This document shows, one piece after another, positions 26,366-35,827 of a stretch of DNA of 64,000 nucleotides. How positions within the stretch are numbered: the stretch's first letter is position 1; the number at the start of each line of letters is the position of its first letter. Made by a program: the position numbers and the translations under genes. The stretch comes from Pseudomonadota bacterium (GTDB taxonomy: Bacteria; Pseudomonadota; Gammaproteobacteria; Steroidobacterales; Steroidobacteraceae), in contig JAEWAF010000095.1 of the NCBI GenBank assembly GCA_023391815.1, positions 1 through 64,000 on the forward strand, given 5' to 3'. The notes beneath the pieces were generated by a model. That model did not search any database and was not told the DNA's origin. It saw only the letters and a program-made list of their open reading frames with translations.

Positions 26366-27130
26366 ATGTCTCACACCGTCTATCCGTCGCTTCGTAACAA
26401 ACGTGTCGTCATCACTGGCGGCGGCTCCGGCATCGGCGCGGCCATCGTCGAAGCATTCGCTCGCCAGGGCGCGCGCGTCGCATTCCTCGACATCGCCGAC
26501 GACGAATCCAAACAGCTGGAGCGTCAGTTGGCGTCCAGCCCGACCCCGCCCCGCTACTATCGCTGCGACCTGAAGAGCATCGACTCGATCCGCGAATTGT
26601 TTCCTCGCATTCGTGCCGACCTGGACGGCGGCATCGATATCCTGGTGAACAATGCCGCCAACGACGATCGGCACACGCTCCAGGAAATCACCGAGAAGTA
26701 TTGGGACGACCGCATCGCCGTGAATCTGCGTCACCTTCTGTTCTGCGCGCAAGCCGTTGCCGAGGACATGAAAGCGGCCGGCGGCGGCGCTATCGTCAAT
26801 CTTGGTTCGGTGTCGTGGCATCTGGCGCTTCCGGATCTGTCGATTTATCAAACCGCGAAGGCCGGTATCGAAGGCCTGACGCGCGCGTTGGCCCGCGACT
26901 TGGGATCGTTCGGGATCCGAGTGAATTGCGTGGTGCCGGGCGGCGTTCGCACACCTCGTCAGATGAAGTTGTGGCATACGCCGGATGAAGAGCAGCGCAT
27001 GCTCGGCCAGCAGTGCATCAAGGCCCGCGTCGAGCCGCACGACGTGGCCAACATGGTCGTGTTCCTTTCGTCCGAGGACGCCCGCATGTGCACGGGCCAT
27101 GAGTATTTCGTCGACGCCGGCTGGCGTTAA
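26366..27130 (+). CDS. xylB: XylB-type D-xylose 1-dehydrogenase (short-chain dehydrogenase)
   Basis: The 254-aa classical SDR has the cofactor motif TGGGSGIG (residues 17-24), NNAA, and the catalytic YQTAK. It oxidises D-xylose to xylonolactone with NAD(P)+. The assignment to xylose rests on the gene order, xylE-xylX-xylB-xylC-xylD, which mirrors the Caulobacter-type Weimberg operon. By sequence alone it could be another sugar dehydrogenase. The next gene starts 4 bases after its stop. Confidence 0.85.
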   Translation: MSHTVYPSLRNKRVVITGGGSGIGAAIVEAFARQGARVAFLDIADDESKQLERQLASSPTPPRYYRCDLKSIDSIRELFPRIRADLDGGIDILVNNAANDDRHTLQEITEKYWDDRIAVNLRHLLFCAQAVAEDMKAAGGGAIVNLGSVSWHLALPDLSIYQTAKAGIEGLTRALARDLGSFGIRVNCVVPGGVRTPRQMKLWHTPDEEQRMLGQQCIKARVEPHDVANMVVFLSSEDARMCTGHEYFVDAGWR

Positions 27131-27134
27131 GAAT

Positions 27135-28004
27135 GTGAATAAAATCGAGTGCGTCTGCGCGGTGGGCGCCCAGTTGGGTGAAGGCCCGCTCTGGTCGGCG
27201 GCGGAGCAGGCTGTCTGGTTCGTCGATATCAAAGGGCGCCGGATCCATCGCTTCGACACCCGAGGCAGCGCGCTCGATTCCTGGTCGGCGCCCGAAGAGA
27301 TCGGCTTCGTCGTGAAAGCGACGGGCGGTCGCTTCGTCGCCGGCATGAAGAGCGGCTTGCACTCCTTCGATCCGACCAGCGGTCGGTTCTCTTTGATCAC
27401 GCGTGTGGATTCGGACAAGCCGCGCAACAGACTCAACGACGGCTACGTCGATGCCTCCGGGCGCCTTTGGTTCGGCAGCATGGACAACGACGAGTCGCAG
27501 CCCACCGGCTCGCTGTATCGCTTCGATCATCGCGGCCTGCGTCGTTGTGACGAAGGCTACGTCATCACGAACGGTCCAACGACCAGCCCCGACGGCAGCA
27601 CGCTGTATCACGTCGACACGTTGGAACGTGTCATCTACGCCTTCGATCTGCACGAGGGCGAGGTCGGCAATCGCCGCGTGTTCGCGCGCATCGACAAGCC
27701 CGGCGCCTATCCGGACGGCCCGGCCATCGACGCCGAAGGTTGTGTTTGGATCGGGCTGTTCGGCGGCTGGGCCGTGCAACGCTTTTCTCCGCGCGGCGAG
27801 CTGCTGCAAACCATCGAGATGCCGGTCGCCAACTGCACGAAGGTCGCCTTCGGCGGCAACGACTTCCGCACCCTGTACATCACTACCGCGTGGAAAGGTC
27901 TGTCGAAAGAACAGCTCGCCGCGCAACCGCTGGCTGGAGGCTTGTTCGCGACCCGCGTCGGCACAGCCGGCGTGGCTCCGAATGAGGTTCGCTATGACGG
28001 CTAA
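27135..28004 (+). CDS. xylC: XylC-type xylonolactonase (SMP-30/gluconolactonase family)
   Basis: A GTG at 27135 gives 289 residues beginning MNKIECVCAVGAQLGEGPLW, which lines up with the start of Caulobacter XylC (ATLGEGPIW). The six-bladed propeller shows the metal-site segments GEGPLW, NDGYVDASGRLWFG, TNGPTTSPDGSTLYH and YPDGPAIDAEG. It hydrolyses D-xylono-1,4-lactone to xylonate. The last 11 bases overlap the start of xylD, so the two are translated together. Confidence 0.9.
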   Translation: MNKIECVCAVGAQLGEGPLWSAAEQAVWFVDIKGRRIHRFDTRGSALDSWSAPEEIGFVVKATGGRFVAGMKSGLHSFDPTSGRFSLITRVDSDKPRNRLNDGYVDASGRLWFGSMDNDESQPTGSLYRFDHRGLRRCDEGYVITNGPTTSPDGSTLYHVDTLERVIYAFDLHEGEVGNRRVFARIDKPGAYPDGPAIDAEGCVWIGLFGGWAVQRFSPRGELLQTIEMPVANCTKVAFGGNDFRTLYITTAWKGLSKEQLAAQPLAGGLFATRVGTAGVAPNEVRYDG

Positions 28005-29766
28005 GCGCCGCTTCCGTTCCCAGGATTGGTTCGACGCTCGCGATCACATCGACATGATGGCGCTCTACCTGGAGCGCTTCATGAATTACGGGCTGACGCC
28101 GAAAGAGCTGATGAGCGGCAAGCCCATCGTCGGCATCGCTCAGAGCGGTAGCGATCTCACGCCCTGCAATCGCATCCATGTGGATCTGGCGACGCGCGTG
28201 AAGGAAGGCATTCGCGATGCCGGCGGCATTCCCATGGAATTCCCGACGCATCCGATTTTCGAGAATTGCCGTCGCCCGACCGCGGCGCTGGATCGCAATC
28301 TCGCCTATCTCGGTCTGGTTGAAATCCTGCACGGTTATCCGCTCGACGCTGTCGTGCTCACCACCGGCTGTGACAAAACGACGCCCGCCGCGGTGATGGC
28401 GGCATCGACCGTCGATATTCCGGCCATCGTGCTGTCGGGCGGCCCGATGCTCGACGGTTGGTTCGAAGATGAGCTGGTCGGCTCCGGCACGGTGATCTGG
28501 AAGAGCCGCCGTCGCCTCGCCTCGGGCCAGATCACCGAGCAAGAATTCCTCGATGCCGCGGCCGCCTCCGCGCCCTCGCCCGGCCACTGCAACAGCATGG
28601 GCACGGCGTCGACGATGAACGCCGTCGCCGAAACGCTCGGACTGTCGTTGCCCGGCTGTTCGGCGATTCCCGCGCCTTATCGCGAACGCGGCCAGATGGC
28701 GTATGAGACGGGCCGACGCGCAGTCGAAATGGCGTTCGAAGATTTGCGTCCGTCCAGGATTCTGACGCGCGAATCGTTCCTCAACGCGATCACAGCCATC
28801 GCGGCGCTCGGCGGCTCGACCAATGCGCAACCCCATCTGACCGCGATGGCTCGTCATGCCGGCCTCGAGCTGAATGCGCAGGACTGGACCAGATACGGCC
28901 ATGACATTCCGCTGCTGCTCAACATGCAGCCCGCGGGTAAATATTTGGGCGAACGCTTCCATCGCGCGGGTGGCGTGCCGGCGGTTCTGCACGAGTTGAT
29001 CGAAGCGGGCAAACTGCATGCGGACACGATGACGGTGACCGGTCGCACGTTGAGAGAAAACGTACAAGGTCGCGCCAGTAAGGATCGCGAGATGATCACG
29101 ACTTACGACAAACCACTGCGCGAGCGCGCCGGCTTTGTCGTATTGAGCGGCAACCTGTTCGATTTCGCGATCCTCAAGGCAAGCGTCATCACTGACGACT
29201 TCCGTCGCCGGTATCTGTGCGCGTCCGGACACGACAACGTGTTCGAGGGTCGCGCTGTGGTGTTCGACGGCTCCGATGATTATCGAGCGCGCATCAACGA
29301 TCCGGCGCTGAACATCGATGAGCGAAGCGTGCTCGTGATTCGTGGTGCGGGTCCGCTCGGTTGGCCGGGTTCGGCTGAAGTGGTGAACATGCAGCCGCCG
29401 GATGCGTTGCTCAAGCGTGGCATCACCAGCTTGCCGACCATCGGCGACGGACGTCAGTCGGGCACCTCCGACAGTCCCTCGATTCTGAACGCTTCTCCTG
29501 AAAGCGCGGCCGGCGGCGGACTCGCGTGGCTTCGAACCGGTGACGTGATCCGCATCGATCTCAACCAGGCGCGCTGTGACATGCTGGTCTCCGACGAGGA
29601 GATCGAACGCCGCAAGAAGGACGGCATTCCCGCCGTGCCCGAAAGCGCGACACCCTGGCAGGAGCTGTACCGCGCGACCGTCAGCCAGCTCGACAAGGGT
29701 GGCGTGATGGAGATGGCCCTGAAATATCGCCAGGTCGCGAACAAAACGCCTCGGCACAATCATTGA
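27994..29766 (+). CDS. xylD: XylD-type D-xylonate dehydratase (IlvD/EDD family)
   Basis: The ATG at 27994, inside the end of xylC, gives 590 aa (MTAKRRFRSQDWF...), the normal length for XylD. Fe-S cluster and Mg site motifs of the family are present: SGSDLTPCNRIH, TGCDKTTPA and GHCNSMGTASTMN. It dehydrates D-xylonate to 2-keto-3-deoxyxylonate, the substrate of the XylX-like enzyme. The operon ends here. The final enzyme, alpha-ketoglutarate semialdehyde dehydrogenase, is not found in the window and must be encoded elsewhere if the Weimberg route is used. Confidence 0.92.
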   Translation: MTAKRRFRSQDWFDARDHIDMMALYLERFMNYGLTPKELMSGKPIVGIAQSGSDLTPCNRIHVDLATRVKEGIRDAGGIPMEFPTHPIFENCRRPTAALDRNLAYLGLVEILHGYPLDAVVLTTGCDKTTPAAVMAASTVDIPAIVLSGGPMLDGWFEDELVGSGTVIWKSRRRLASGQITEQEFLDAAAASAPSPGHCNSMGTASTMNAVAETLGLSLPGCSAIPAPYRERGQMAYETGRRAVEMAFEDLRPSRILTRESFLNAITAIAALGGSTNAQPHLTAMARHAGLELNAQDWTRYGHDIPLLLNMQPAGKYLGERFHRAGGVPAVLHELIEAGKLHADTMTVTGRTLRENVQGRASKDREMITTYDKPLRERAGFVVLSGNLFDFAILKASVITDDFRRRYLCASGHDNVFEGRAVVFDGSDDYRARINDPALNIDERSVLVIRGAGPLGWPGSAEVVNMQPPDALLKRGITSLPTIGDGRQSGTSDSPSILNASPESAAGGGLAWLRTGDVIRIDLNQARCDMLVSDEEIERRKKDGIPAVPESATPWQELYRATVSQLDKGGVMEMALKYRQVANKTPRHNH

Positions 29767-29814
29767 GCCGCTGCCTGTAATACAGGCGACACAAAAACAG
29801 ATCAGAGTGGCACG

Positions 29815-29835
29815 CTGGCGGCGTCCGTCCGCCAG
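29815..29835 (+). terminator. Hairpin after the xylose operon
   Basis: CTGGCGG (29815-29821) and CCGCCAG (29829-29835) form a 7-bp stem with a 7-base loop 48 bases after the xylD stop. A second tiny dyad, GCCTGTA-A-TACAGGC, lies just before it. There is no T-run, so termination here is only plausible. Confidence 0.4.
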
Positions 29836-29954
29836 TACGGGCGTTCATGTCGGAGGCTTAACCTGACGCGATCCGCCGAGCGCCGTAGAATGGATGGATG
29901 ACCGGCCATCGGAGTCCGGTCATGTGTCAAGAACTCATCGCAGCTCAGCCATCC

Positions 29955-31613
29955 ATGAATTCATCGTCCCGCTCGGCAATCGCGCGTTGCCTGTCCGCCT
30001 GCATGTTCGTCGGCTCGCTCGCGGGAGGACCGCTGCATGCGGCCGAGGCGCCGCATCCCAAGCTCATCGTGACCATCGCGGTCGACCAGTTCTCCTCCGA
30101 TGTGTTCACCGAGTATCGGCCTTTGTATCAGGCAGGATTGAAGCGCCTCGCCGGCGGCGTGGTGTTCCCACGCGGCCACCAGAGCCATGCGTCCACTGAA
30201 ACCTGCCCCGGTCACTCCACCATCCTCACCGGCGTGCGCCCGGGTCGAACCGGCATCATCGCCAACGACTGGCAGGATCCGTCGCACCCGCGCACCGAGA
30301 AAGGTAAGGAAACATTCACGCTCTACTGCGTGGAGAAACCGGGTCCGGCCGGCAGCTCGGCGGACGATAAAGTCATCTCTCCCGACACGTTGCTGGTACC
30401 CACGCTGGGCGATCGCATGAAAGCCCGCGACCCGGCCACCAAGGTCGTCTCGGTCTCAGGCAAGGATCGCTCCGCCGTGATGCTCGGCGGTCACCACGCC
30501 GATCTCACATTGTGGTGGACTCAAGCGGGCTTCACGACGTATGCGGGCAAGGAGTCGAGCATTCCGAAAGAGATCGCCGACGAGATCAATGCGAACGTGC
30601 GGAAATCTTACGGCCAGCCCACGGTCGCCAAGCTGCCGCCTGCGTGTGCGTCCCGGTCGCGTTCGGTCAAAGTGACCGACGAGATCTCGATCGGCACCTT
30701 GCAGAATCTGCCGGCCAACTCCAAGCGCTGGCGCGCGACGCCCGCGATGGATTCGTTCACCGTCGACGCCGCGCTGGCGGCAGTCAAGAGTTTCAACCTC
30801 GGCAAGAACTCCACCGATCTGCTGGCCGTGAGCTTTTCCGGCACCGATTACGCCGGTCACTACTACGGTACCGAAGGCGCCGAGATGTGCACGCAGCAGC
30901 TCGCGCTGGATCAATCGCTCGGCCGCCTGCTCGCTGGCTTGGATAAGACGGGCATTCCGTATGTTGTTGCGATGACCGCGGATCATGGCGGCATCGATGC
31001 CACCGAAAGAAACAAACAGCGCGGCGTCACCGAGGCGGCGCGTATCGAATCGAATCTGCTGCCTCCGAACGTCAGCGCGGCGCTCGAAAAGGAGTTGCCG
31101 GGCCTGCCGAAGCCGATCGTGCTCGGAGCGCGGGAATTCGCGAACGATGTTTATTTGAATGCCGCGATCCCGACGGACCGCCGCGAGGGCGTGCTGCGCG
31201 CCGCGTATCTGTACTATCGCAATCACCCGCAAGTGGCGGCCGTGTTCACGAAGCACGAGCTCATCGAAGCCGAGCAGCCGTCGGGGCCGGTGGACGAGTG
31301 GACGCTGCTCGACCGCGCCAAGGCCAGCTTCAATGCGCAACGGTCGGGCGATCTGATCGTGCTGCTCAAGCCGTACATTTCGCTCTATCAGCTGCCCAGA
31401 AATGTGGACAGCGACTACACCTCATCCCACGGTTCCGCGTGGGGCTATGACCGTCGCGTGCCGCTGGTGTTCTGGTGGAAGGGTGTCACTGGCTTCGAAC
31501 AACCCGTCGCGGTGGAAACAGTCGATCTGGCGCCGACATTGGCGAAGATCATCGGGCTCGATGTTCCCGCCGGTGAATTCGACGGCCGCGCGTTGCCGAT
31601 CGTATTGCCCTGA
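29955..31613 (+). CDS. Exported alkaline-phosphatase-superfamily enzyme (PafA/nucleotide pyrophosphatase-like)
   Basis: The start at 29955 gives a signal peptide (MNSSSRSAIARCLSACMFVGSL...) and a mature protein of about 520 residues. The fold is shown by VAVDQFSSD-like metal residues at the start (IAVDQFSSDVF), the active-site loop ETCPGHSTILTGVRPGRTGI with the probable Thr nucleophile, and metal ligands in MTADHGG and SSHGSAWGYD. It is probably a periplasmic phosphomonoesterase or phosphodiesterase. Its position next to sugar genes gives no firm substrate. It is convergent with and abuts the C13 peptidase gene. Confidence 0.8.
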   Translation: MNSSSRSAIARCLSACMFVGSLAGGPLHAAEAPHPKLIVTIAVDQFSSDVFTEYRPLYQAGLKRLAGGVVFPRGHQSHASTETCPGHSTILTGVRPGRTGIIANDWQDPSHPRTEKGKETFTLYCVEKPGPAGSSADDKVISPDTLLVPTLGDRMKARDPATKVVSVSGKDRSAVMLGGHHADLTLWWTQAGFTTYAGKESSIPKEIADEINANVRKSYGQPTVAKLPPACASRSRSVKVTDEISIGTLQNLPANSKRWRATPAMDSFTVDAALAAVKSFNLGKNSTDLLAVSFSGTDYAGHYYGTEGAEMCTQQLALDQSLGRLLAGLDKTGIPYVVAMTADHGGIDATERNKQRGVTEAARIESNLLPPNVSAALEKELPGLPKPIVLGAREFANDVYLNAAIPTDRREGVLRAAYLYYRNHPQVAAVFTKHELIEAEQPSGPVDEWTLLDRAKASFNAQRSGDLIVLLKPYISLYQLPRNVDSDYTSSHGSAWGYDRRVPLVFWWKGVTGFEQPVAVETVDLAPTLAKIIGLDVPAGEFDGRALPIVLP

Positions 31614-32981
31614 TCAGCTGCCTTCTTCTGACAGCGCGGCGAGCTGCTTTTCCATTTGCTCGCCGAAGTACGCTTGAGGCAAGGACGCCTCGACGCCCTC
31701 TTCTTTCTCACGTTCCGCGATCAGCGCTTTGGCCTTGTCGAAGGCATCGCGCAGAGAGCTGGCGGTCGGCAACGCGTCCCGATAGAACGCCTCGCCGAAA
31801 TAGGTGAGATCGCGATCGTCGGAGCAACCGAACGACGTCCGATCCGCCGCAGCTGCAGTGAGCAGGATCGTGTGCTCATCCTTGAGCGGCTCGATGAATG
31901 CGCCCGCATGGCATGCCGAAATCACGATCACTTTCCATTTGATCCCGGACTCTCGTAACGCACGAGCCAGCAGCTCACCCGAGAGCTGTCGCAACGGCAG
32001 CGATCCATTCGTCACCGACAGCAGCGGTTCGTCCGAGCCGTGCGAGGACAACGCGAGAAACAGGATATCGCGGTCGATATCCATCCTGGACGCCACGCCC
32101 TTCAGCGCATAGCCCAAAGCGCTGGCACTCGCGAGCGGCTGATCGTCCAACGAACGCCGGTCGTTGATCAGCAGCAGCGTCCGCTGGTCGGTGTGATAGC
32201 GCTGCGCGATCCGTTCGGCGGCGAATTTGATTTCCTCGGCAAAGACCTTCTGATCGCCGAATCCCGCAAACCCGACAAAGAATCCAACGGGGGCATCGCC
32301 TGGAGGCCGCACCAGCTGAGCAACCGACGCGTCGATACGCGCGGCTTGCTCGAAAAGGACGGGTTCGACGGCAGCCCAGTCGCTCTCATCGGCATATTGC
32401 CCTTCCGCCTCGTCATCGCCCGAGGCCCACAGCGCGGGCTCTACATATAAAACATTACCAAGCCACACGGCCAGGGTGAGCACCGCGATCCCCGCGGCTG
32501 TCGCGACGAGCTGTCGGCCGCCCGTGGCGGAGCGCAATCCCATGAGACAGTAGATGACTGCGTAGAGCGCGACGCCTGCCATCGCCAGCCCGACCCAACG
32601 GGCGGGCACGAAACGCTCGATAGCAAACTGCGCGATCACCAGCACCGGCGCGAGCAGCGCAAGCAACGAACAGGCGCGCGCGAAGGAAAGTGCGGGTCGC
32701 GAGATGAGCGACAACGCCGACCCAGCCAACAGGGCCGCGAGCACATACCAAGCAAGTCCCGGCAGGCCATAGGGAAAGAACTGCGCATCCGGCAGGTTGT
32801 CGAACCAATCGAAGCCGGCCCACAACACCAACGCGAGCAGAGCAGGCACAGCGATCGAAGCCGCGCTGCCGGTAAGTGCGGAGGCATCCGCCGACCGCAA
32901 AGTCAGCAAACGTAGCCAGGATGGAGCTGCGGCCGACTCAGGCGCGGCTTCGGCCAACGAAGATTCGGTATCAGGAAGCAT
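31614..32981 (-). CDS. Membrane-anchored C13-family cysteine peptidase (legumain/GPI8-like caspase fold)
   Basis: The 455-aa product has about five hydrophobic segments between residues 40 and 190, then a soluble C-terminal domain. That domain shows the clan CD pattern: His314 in SSHGSDE after a hydrophobic strand (DILFLAL) and Cys357 in VISACHAGAF, 43 residues later. Eukaryotic C13 enzymes cleave after Asn or drive GPI anchoring. Bacterial relatives are uncharacterised. The domain ends with an acidic and lysine-rich tail. It has no obvious partner gene. The DUF2459 lipoprotein upstream is divergent from it. Confidence 0.8.
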   Translation of the reverse strand: MLPDTESSLAEAAPESAAAPSWLRLLTLRSADASALTGSAASIAVPALLALVLWAGFDWFDNLPDAQFFPYGLPGLAWYVLAALLAGSALSLISRPALSFARACSLLALLAPVLVIAQFAIERFVPARWVGLAMAGVALYAVIYCLMGLRSATGGRQLVATAAGIAVLTLAVWLGNVLYVEPALWASGDDEAEGQYADESDWAAVEPVLFEQAARIDASVAQLVRPPGDAPVGFFVGFAGFGDQKVFAEEIKFAAERIAQRYHTDQRTLLLINDRRSLDDQPLASASALGYALKGVASRMDIDRDILFLALSSHGSDEPLLSVTNGSLPLRQLSGELLARALRESGIKWKVIVISACHAGAFIEPLKDEHTILLTAAAADRTSFGCSDDRDLTYFGEAFYRDALPTASSLRDAFDKAKALIAEREKEEGVEASLPQAYFGEQMEKQLAALSEEGS

Positions 32982-33100
32982 CTTGCCGCCACGATCGAGT
33001 AGGCACGGCGAAAGTCTCGCCGCGCTGGACGCCGCAGCTTATCAGCCCGCGCCGGGAGCGGATTGCTGCCCCAGTCACATTTAATGTAGGGTCGACACGG

Positions 33101-33763
33101 ATGGCCATCGGCTTTAGACAACTAACGTCGCTGTTTGCCGCCGTGCTGTTGATGGGCACGCTCTCCGGTTGCGCCTCCAATGACGCCTGTTATGAGCCAG
33201 CAACACCGCCTGAGTCCTTGCGTTCGGTGTACGTCGTCAAGCGAGCCTGGCACACCGGCATCGCGGTCGCAGTCGACGATTGGCCGGATCGCGAATGGTC
33301 AGTGCTCGCCGACTTCCCACGATCGCGCTATGTGGAGTTCGGCTGGGGCGATGCCCGCTTCTATCAGGCCGAGGAAGAGACGTGGTGGCTGGCGATTCGC
33401 GCGGCTTTTTTCTCGACGGCCAGCGCGATGAACGTCATTGGTTTCGACGAGCCGACGCCGCAGGCGTTACGCGCCGATGAAATCATCGAGGTGCGCGTTT
33501 CGGAAGAAGGATTGCGGCAACTCGCCTCCTCGATCGAGGCGGAGTTCAAAGAGGCCGCCCCCGAACCGATGGGCGTGCCCCTGCGGGGTCTTCCCGAACC
33601 GAACAAGTTCTACCCCGGGAAGCGACGTTTCTTCTTTCCCCGCATGTGCAATTGGTGGACGGCGCAACGTCTGCACGACGGCGGCTGTCCGATTGCGGCC
33701 TGGTCGGTCCTCTCCGCAAACAGAGTGATCCGCGAAGCGCAGGGATTCGCGAGCGCGCATTGA
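33101..33763 (+). CDS. DUF2459 lipoprotein
   Basis: The ATG at 33101 gives a 220-aa product with a lipoprotein signal and lipobox LSGC (Cys at about residue 23). The body matches the DUF2459 pattern as I remember it: VKRAWHTGIAV, VEFGWGDARFYQ and FFPRMCNWWTAQRL. The conserved His, Trp and Cys residues hint at a papain- or NlpC-like fold, but no activity is known to me. The start is chosen for the signal peptide, and longer readings run into the divergent peptidase gene. Confidence 0.8.
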   Translation: MAIGFRQLTSLFAAVLLMGTLSGCASNDACYEPATPPESLRSVYVVKRAWHTGIAVAVDDWPDREWSVLADFPRSRYVEFGWGDARFYQAEEETWWLAIRAAFFSTASAMNVIGFDEPTPQALRADEIIEVRVSEEGLRQLASSIEAEFKEAAPEPMGVPLRGLPEPNKFYPGKRRFFFPRMCNWWTAQRLHDGGCPIAAWSVLSANRVIREAQGFASAH

Positions 33764-33790
33764 GCATGCTCGCGGCGTGAGCCTCTAACA

Positions 33791-34345
33791 CTATCGCGGC
33801 GCCGTGCGCTCGGACTCCTTCGTCAGCGCGATGTTGTTCTCGACATCGCGAACGCCAGGAACCGCGCTCGCGGCATCGCCAGCGCGCGCCTTCTCTCCGA
33901 TGCTCGTCACAAATCCACTGAGCTGAACGACGCCCGCGCTCACCTCGACATTCACGTCGCTCTCGGGCTCGAGCTGAGCTTTACCGAGGCTGCTGCGTAC
34001 GCGAGAAGCGATTACCGTATCGGACACCGGTTCCTGAGCCGGCCGGTCGTCACTACGGACGCTCAGATCGTTGCGAACCTCGGCGACGCCCTGGACCGAG
34101 CGAGCTCGCATCACCGCCGCCGTTCTCGCATCTTCCGAATCCACGAAACCGCTGAGTTGAACGACGCCATCGCGCGTCTCCACTTCGATATCGCGTGCCT
34201 TCAACTCATGATCGCCCGCCAAGGCCGACTTGACCTTCGCGGTCAAGGCGCTGTCACTGGCCGGCTGCGTGTCGGCCTGAGCGGCTGCGGCTTCCATGAC
34301 ACAAAATAAGCACACGATGAGGGCGAGTTCTCGCAAATGACGCAT
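33791..34345 (-). CDS. Periplasmic protein with two BON domains (OsmY-like)
   Basis: The start at 34345 gives a signal peptide (MRHLRELALIVCLFCVMEAAAA) and two BON repeats, each with the phrase VQLSGFVDS or VQLSGFVTS (about residues 30-95 and 108-178), 184 aa in all. BON domains bind phospholipids, and OsmY-type proteins act as periplasmic chaperones under osmotic stress. The gene stands alone between the DUF2459 gene and the end of the large sugar operon. Confidence 0.85.
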   Translation of the reverse strand: MRHLRELALIVCLFCVMEAAAAQADTQPASDSALTAKVKSALAGDHELKARDIEVETRDGVVQLSGFVDSEDARTAAVMRARSVQGVAEVRNDLSVRSDDRPAQEPVSDTVIASRVRSSLGKAQLEPESDVNVEVSAGVVQLSGFVTSIGEKARAGDAASAVPGVRDVENNIALTKESERTAPR

Positions 34346-34447
34346 GACCGATCTCCCACTCGCAAACGAGCTGCGATGTAGTGGGAATGAGTCAAGCAAA
34401 TCGAAGTTCCCCCCGGCCGGGGAAAGTGCTCACCGGGTGTATAGGAA

Positions 34448-35827
34448 CTACTGAGCCTCGCGAGCGACGGCCACCGGGCTTTCGGAACCGTCCGTGGTAC
34501 CCAGGCGCCGCTGAATGTCCTCCAGCCTGGCGCCGCTGGTCTCGGGGAAGAACATCAGCACCGCGAGAAACTGCAGGACCACCATGACCAGGAACATGAA
34601 GAACGGCCCGGACTGCGACTGAGTCGCGATCACCGGAAAGGCGGCCGACACGATCGCGTTCATCACCCAGTGTGTCGAGCTGCCGAGACTCTGGCCCTGG
34701 GCGCGCACGCGATCGGGAAAGATCTCGCTCAGGTACACCCAGATGACCGCGCCCTGCGAGAAAGAGAAGAACGCGACGTAGCCGACCAGGAACATCAACA
34801 ACAGGCTTTGATACTGCTGAATGTGGAAGATGGTCGCGATCGCGGCCAGGCAGATGGCCAGCCCGACCGAGCCGACCAACAACAATGTTCGACGACCGAA
34901 CCTGTCGATCAGGCTGAGCGCGATGAGCGTGGAGATCAGCATGGTCGCGCCGACCGCGACGGCCTGCGCGTTCTGCGAGGTGCGATCGAAACCCGCCATC
35001 GCAAAAATGTCGTTCAAGTAGTACAGCACGGCGTTGATGCCGATCAGCTGATTGAACATGGCCAGCACCAGCGCCAGCAGGATGGGACGGCGATAGCGCC
35101 ATTGAAACAAACGATCGGAGCTCGGCCCCGCATCCGCTTCGAGCGAGGCGCGGATGCTCGCCAGCTCGCCAAGCGGCTTCTCCGAGCCGAGCTTGCGAAG
35201 CACCTGCTCCGCTTCGTCGAGGCGGCCTTGCGCGACCAGCCAGCGCGGACTCTGGGGGATGCCCACCAGCATCGTTAGAAACAATGCCGCAGGCGCCGCC
35301 GCGATTCCCAGCTGCCAGCGCCACTCGACCAGCTCACCCAGCGCGAACAACCCGATCACATAGTTGGACAGATACGCCAGCAGGATGCCGCCAATGATGT
35401 TGATCTGAAACGCGCCGACCAAACGTCCCCGCCACGCAGCTGGCGCGATCTCGGCAATGTACACGGGTGCAATCACGGATGAGCCGCCCATGCCGAGTCC
35501 ACCGACGAAGCGGAAGATCAGCAGCCATGTCCAGGACGTGGATAAAGCGCAGCCCAAGGCGGAGATCAGATAACACGAGGCGAGAATCAACAGGCTCGTG
35601 CGTCCGCCGAGCACTCGGCCCATCGACCCCGCCGCCATCGCGCCAAGCACTGTGCCCCATAGCGCCGCGGACACAGTGAAACCCAGCTCGCTCGGTGAAA
35701 GCCCGAACATCTGGGTCAAACCGTGCGTCGATCCGGCGATGACGGCCGTATCGAAACCGAGCAAAGAGCCGCCGAGCGCGGCGACGAAGACCGTTCGGAC
35801 CAAAGTGCCGTTGAGCGTGTTTGTCAT
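34448..35827 (-). CDS. MFS sugar porter, last gene of the ten-gene sugar operon
   Basis: The start at 35827 (MTNTLNGTLVRTVFVAALGG) gives 459 aa with 12 membrane segments and sugar porter signatures (GSLLGFDTAVIAGS, GRTSLL, IPQSPRWLVAQGR, FPETSGARLE). It is related to XylE/AraE/GalP carriers that import pentoses or hexoses with protons. Its ATG overlaps the stop of the preceding gene (ATGA at 35824-35827). The sugar it carries should be the entry substrate of this operon. Confidence 0.85.
   Translation of the reverse strand: MTNTLNGTLVRTVFVAALGGSLLGFDTAVIAGSTHGLTQMFGLSPSELGFTVSAALWGTVLGAMAAGSMGRVLGGRTSLLILASCYLISALGCALSTSWTWLLIFRFVGGLGMGGSSVIAPVYIAEIAPAAWRGRLVGAFQINIIGGILLAYLSNYVIGLFALGELVEWRWQLGIAAAPAALFLTMLVGIPQSPRWLVAQGRLDEAEQVLRKLGSEKPLGELASIRASLEADAGPSSDRLFQWRYRRPILLALVLAMFNQLIGINAVLYYLNDIFAMAGFDRTSQNAQAVAVGATMLISTLIALSLIDRFGRRTLLLVGSVGLAICLAAIATIFHIQQYQSLLLMFLVGYVAFFSFSQGAVIWVYLSEIFPDRVRAQGQSLGSSTHWVMNAIVSAAFPVIATQSQSGPFFMFLVMVVLQFLAVLMFFPETSGARLEDIQRRLGTTDGSESPVAVAREAQ

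Noticed and set aside
27883..29763. 626-aa minus-strand reading opposite xylD
   Set aside because: The sense strand encodes a complete xylonate dehydratase. The antisense text has no recognisable domain.
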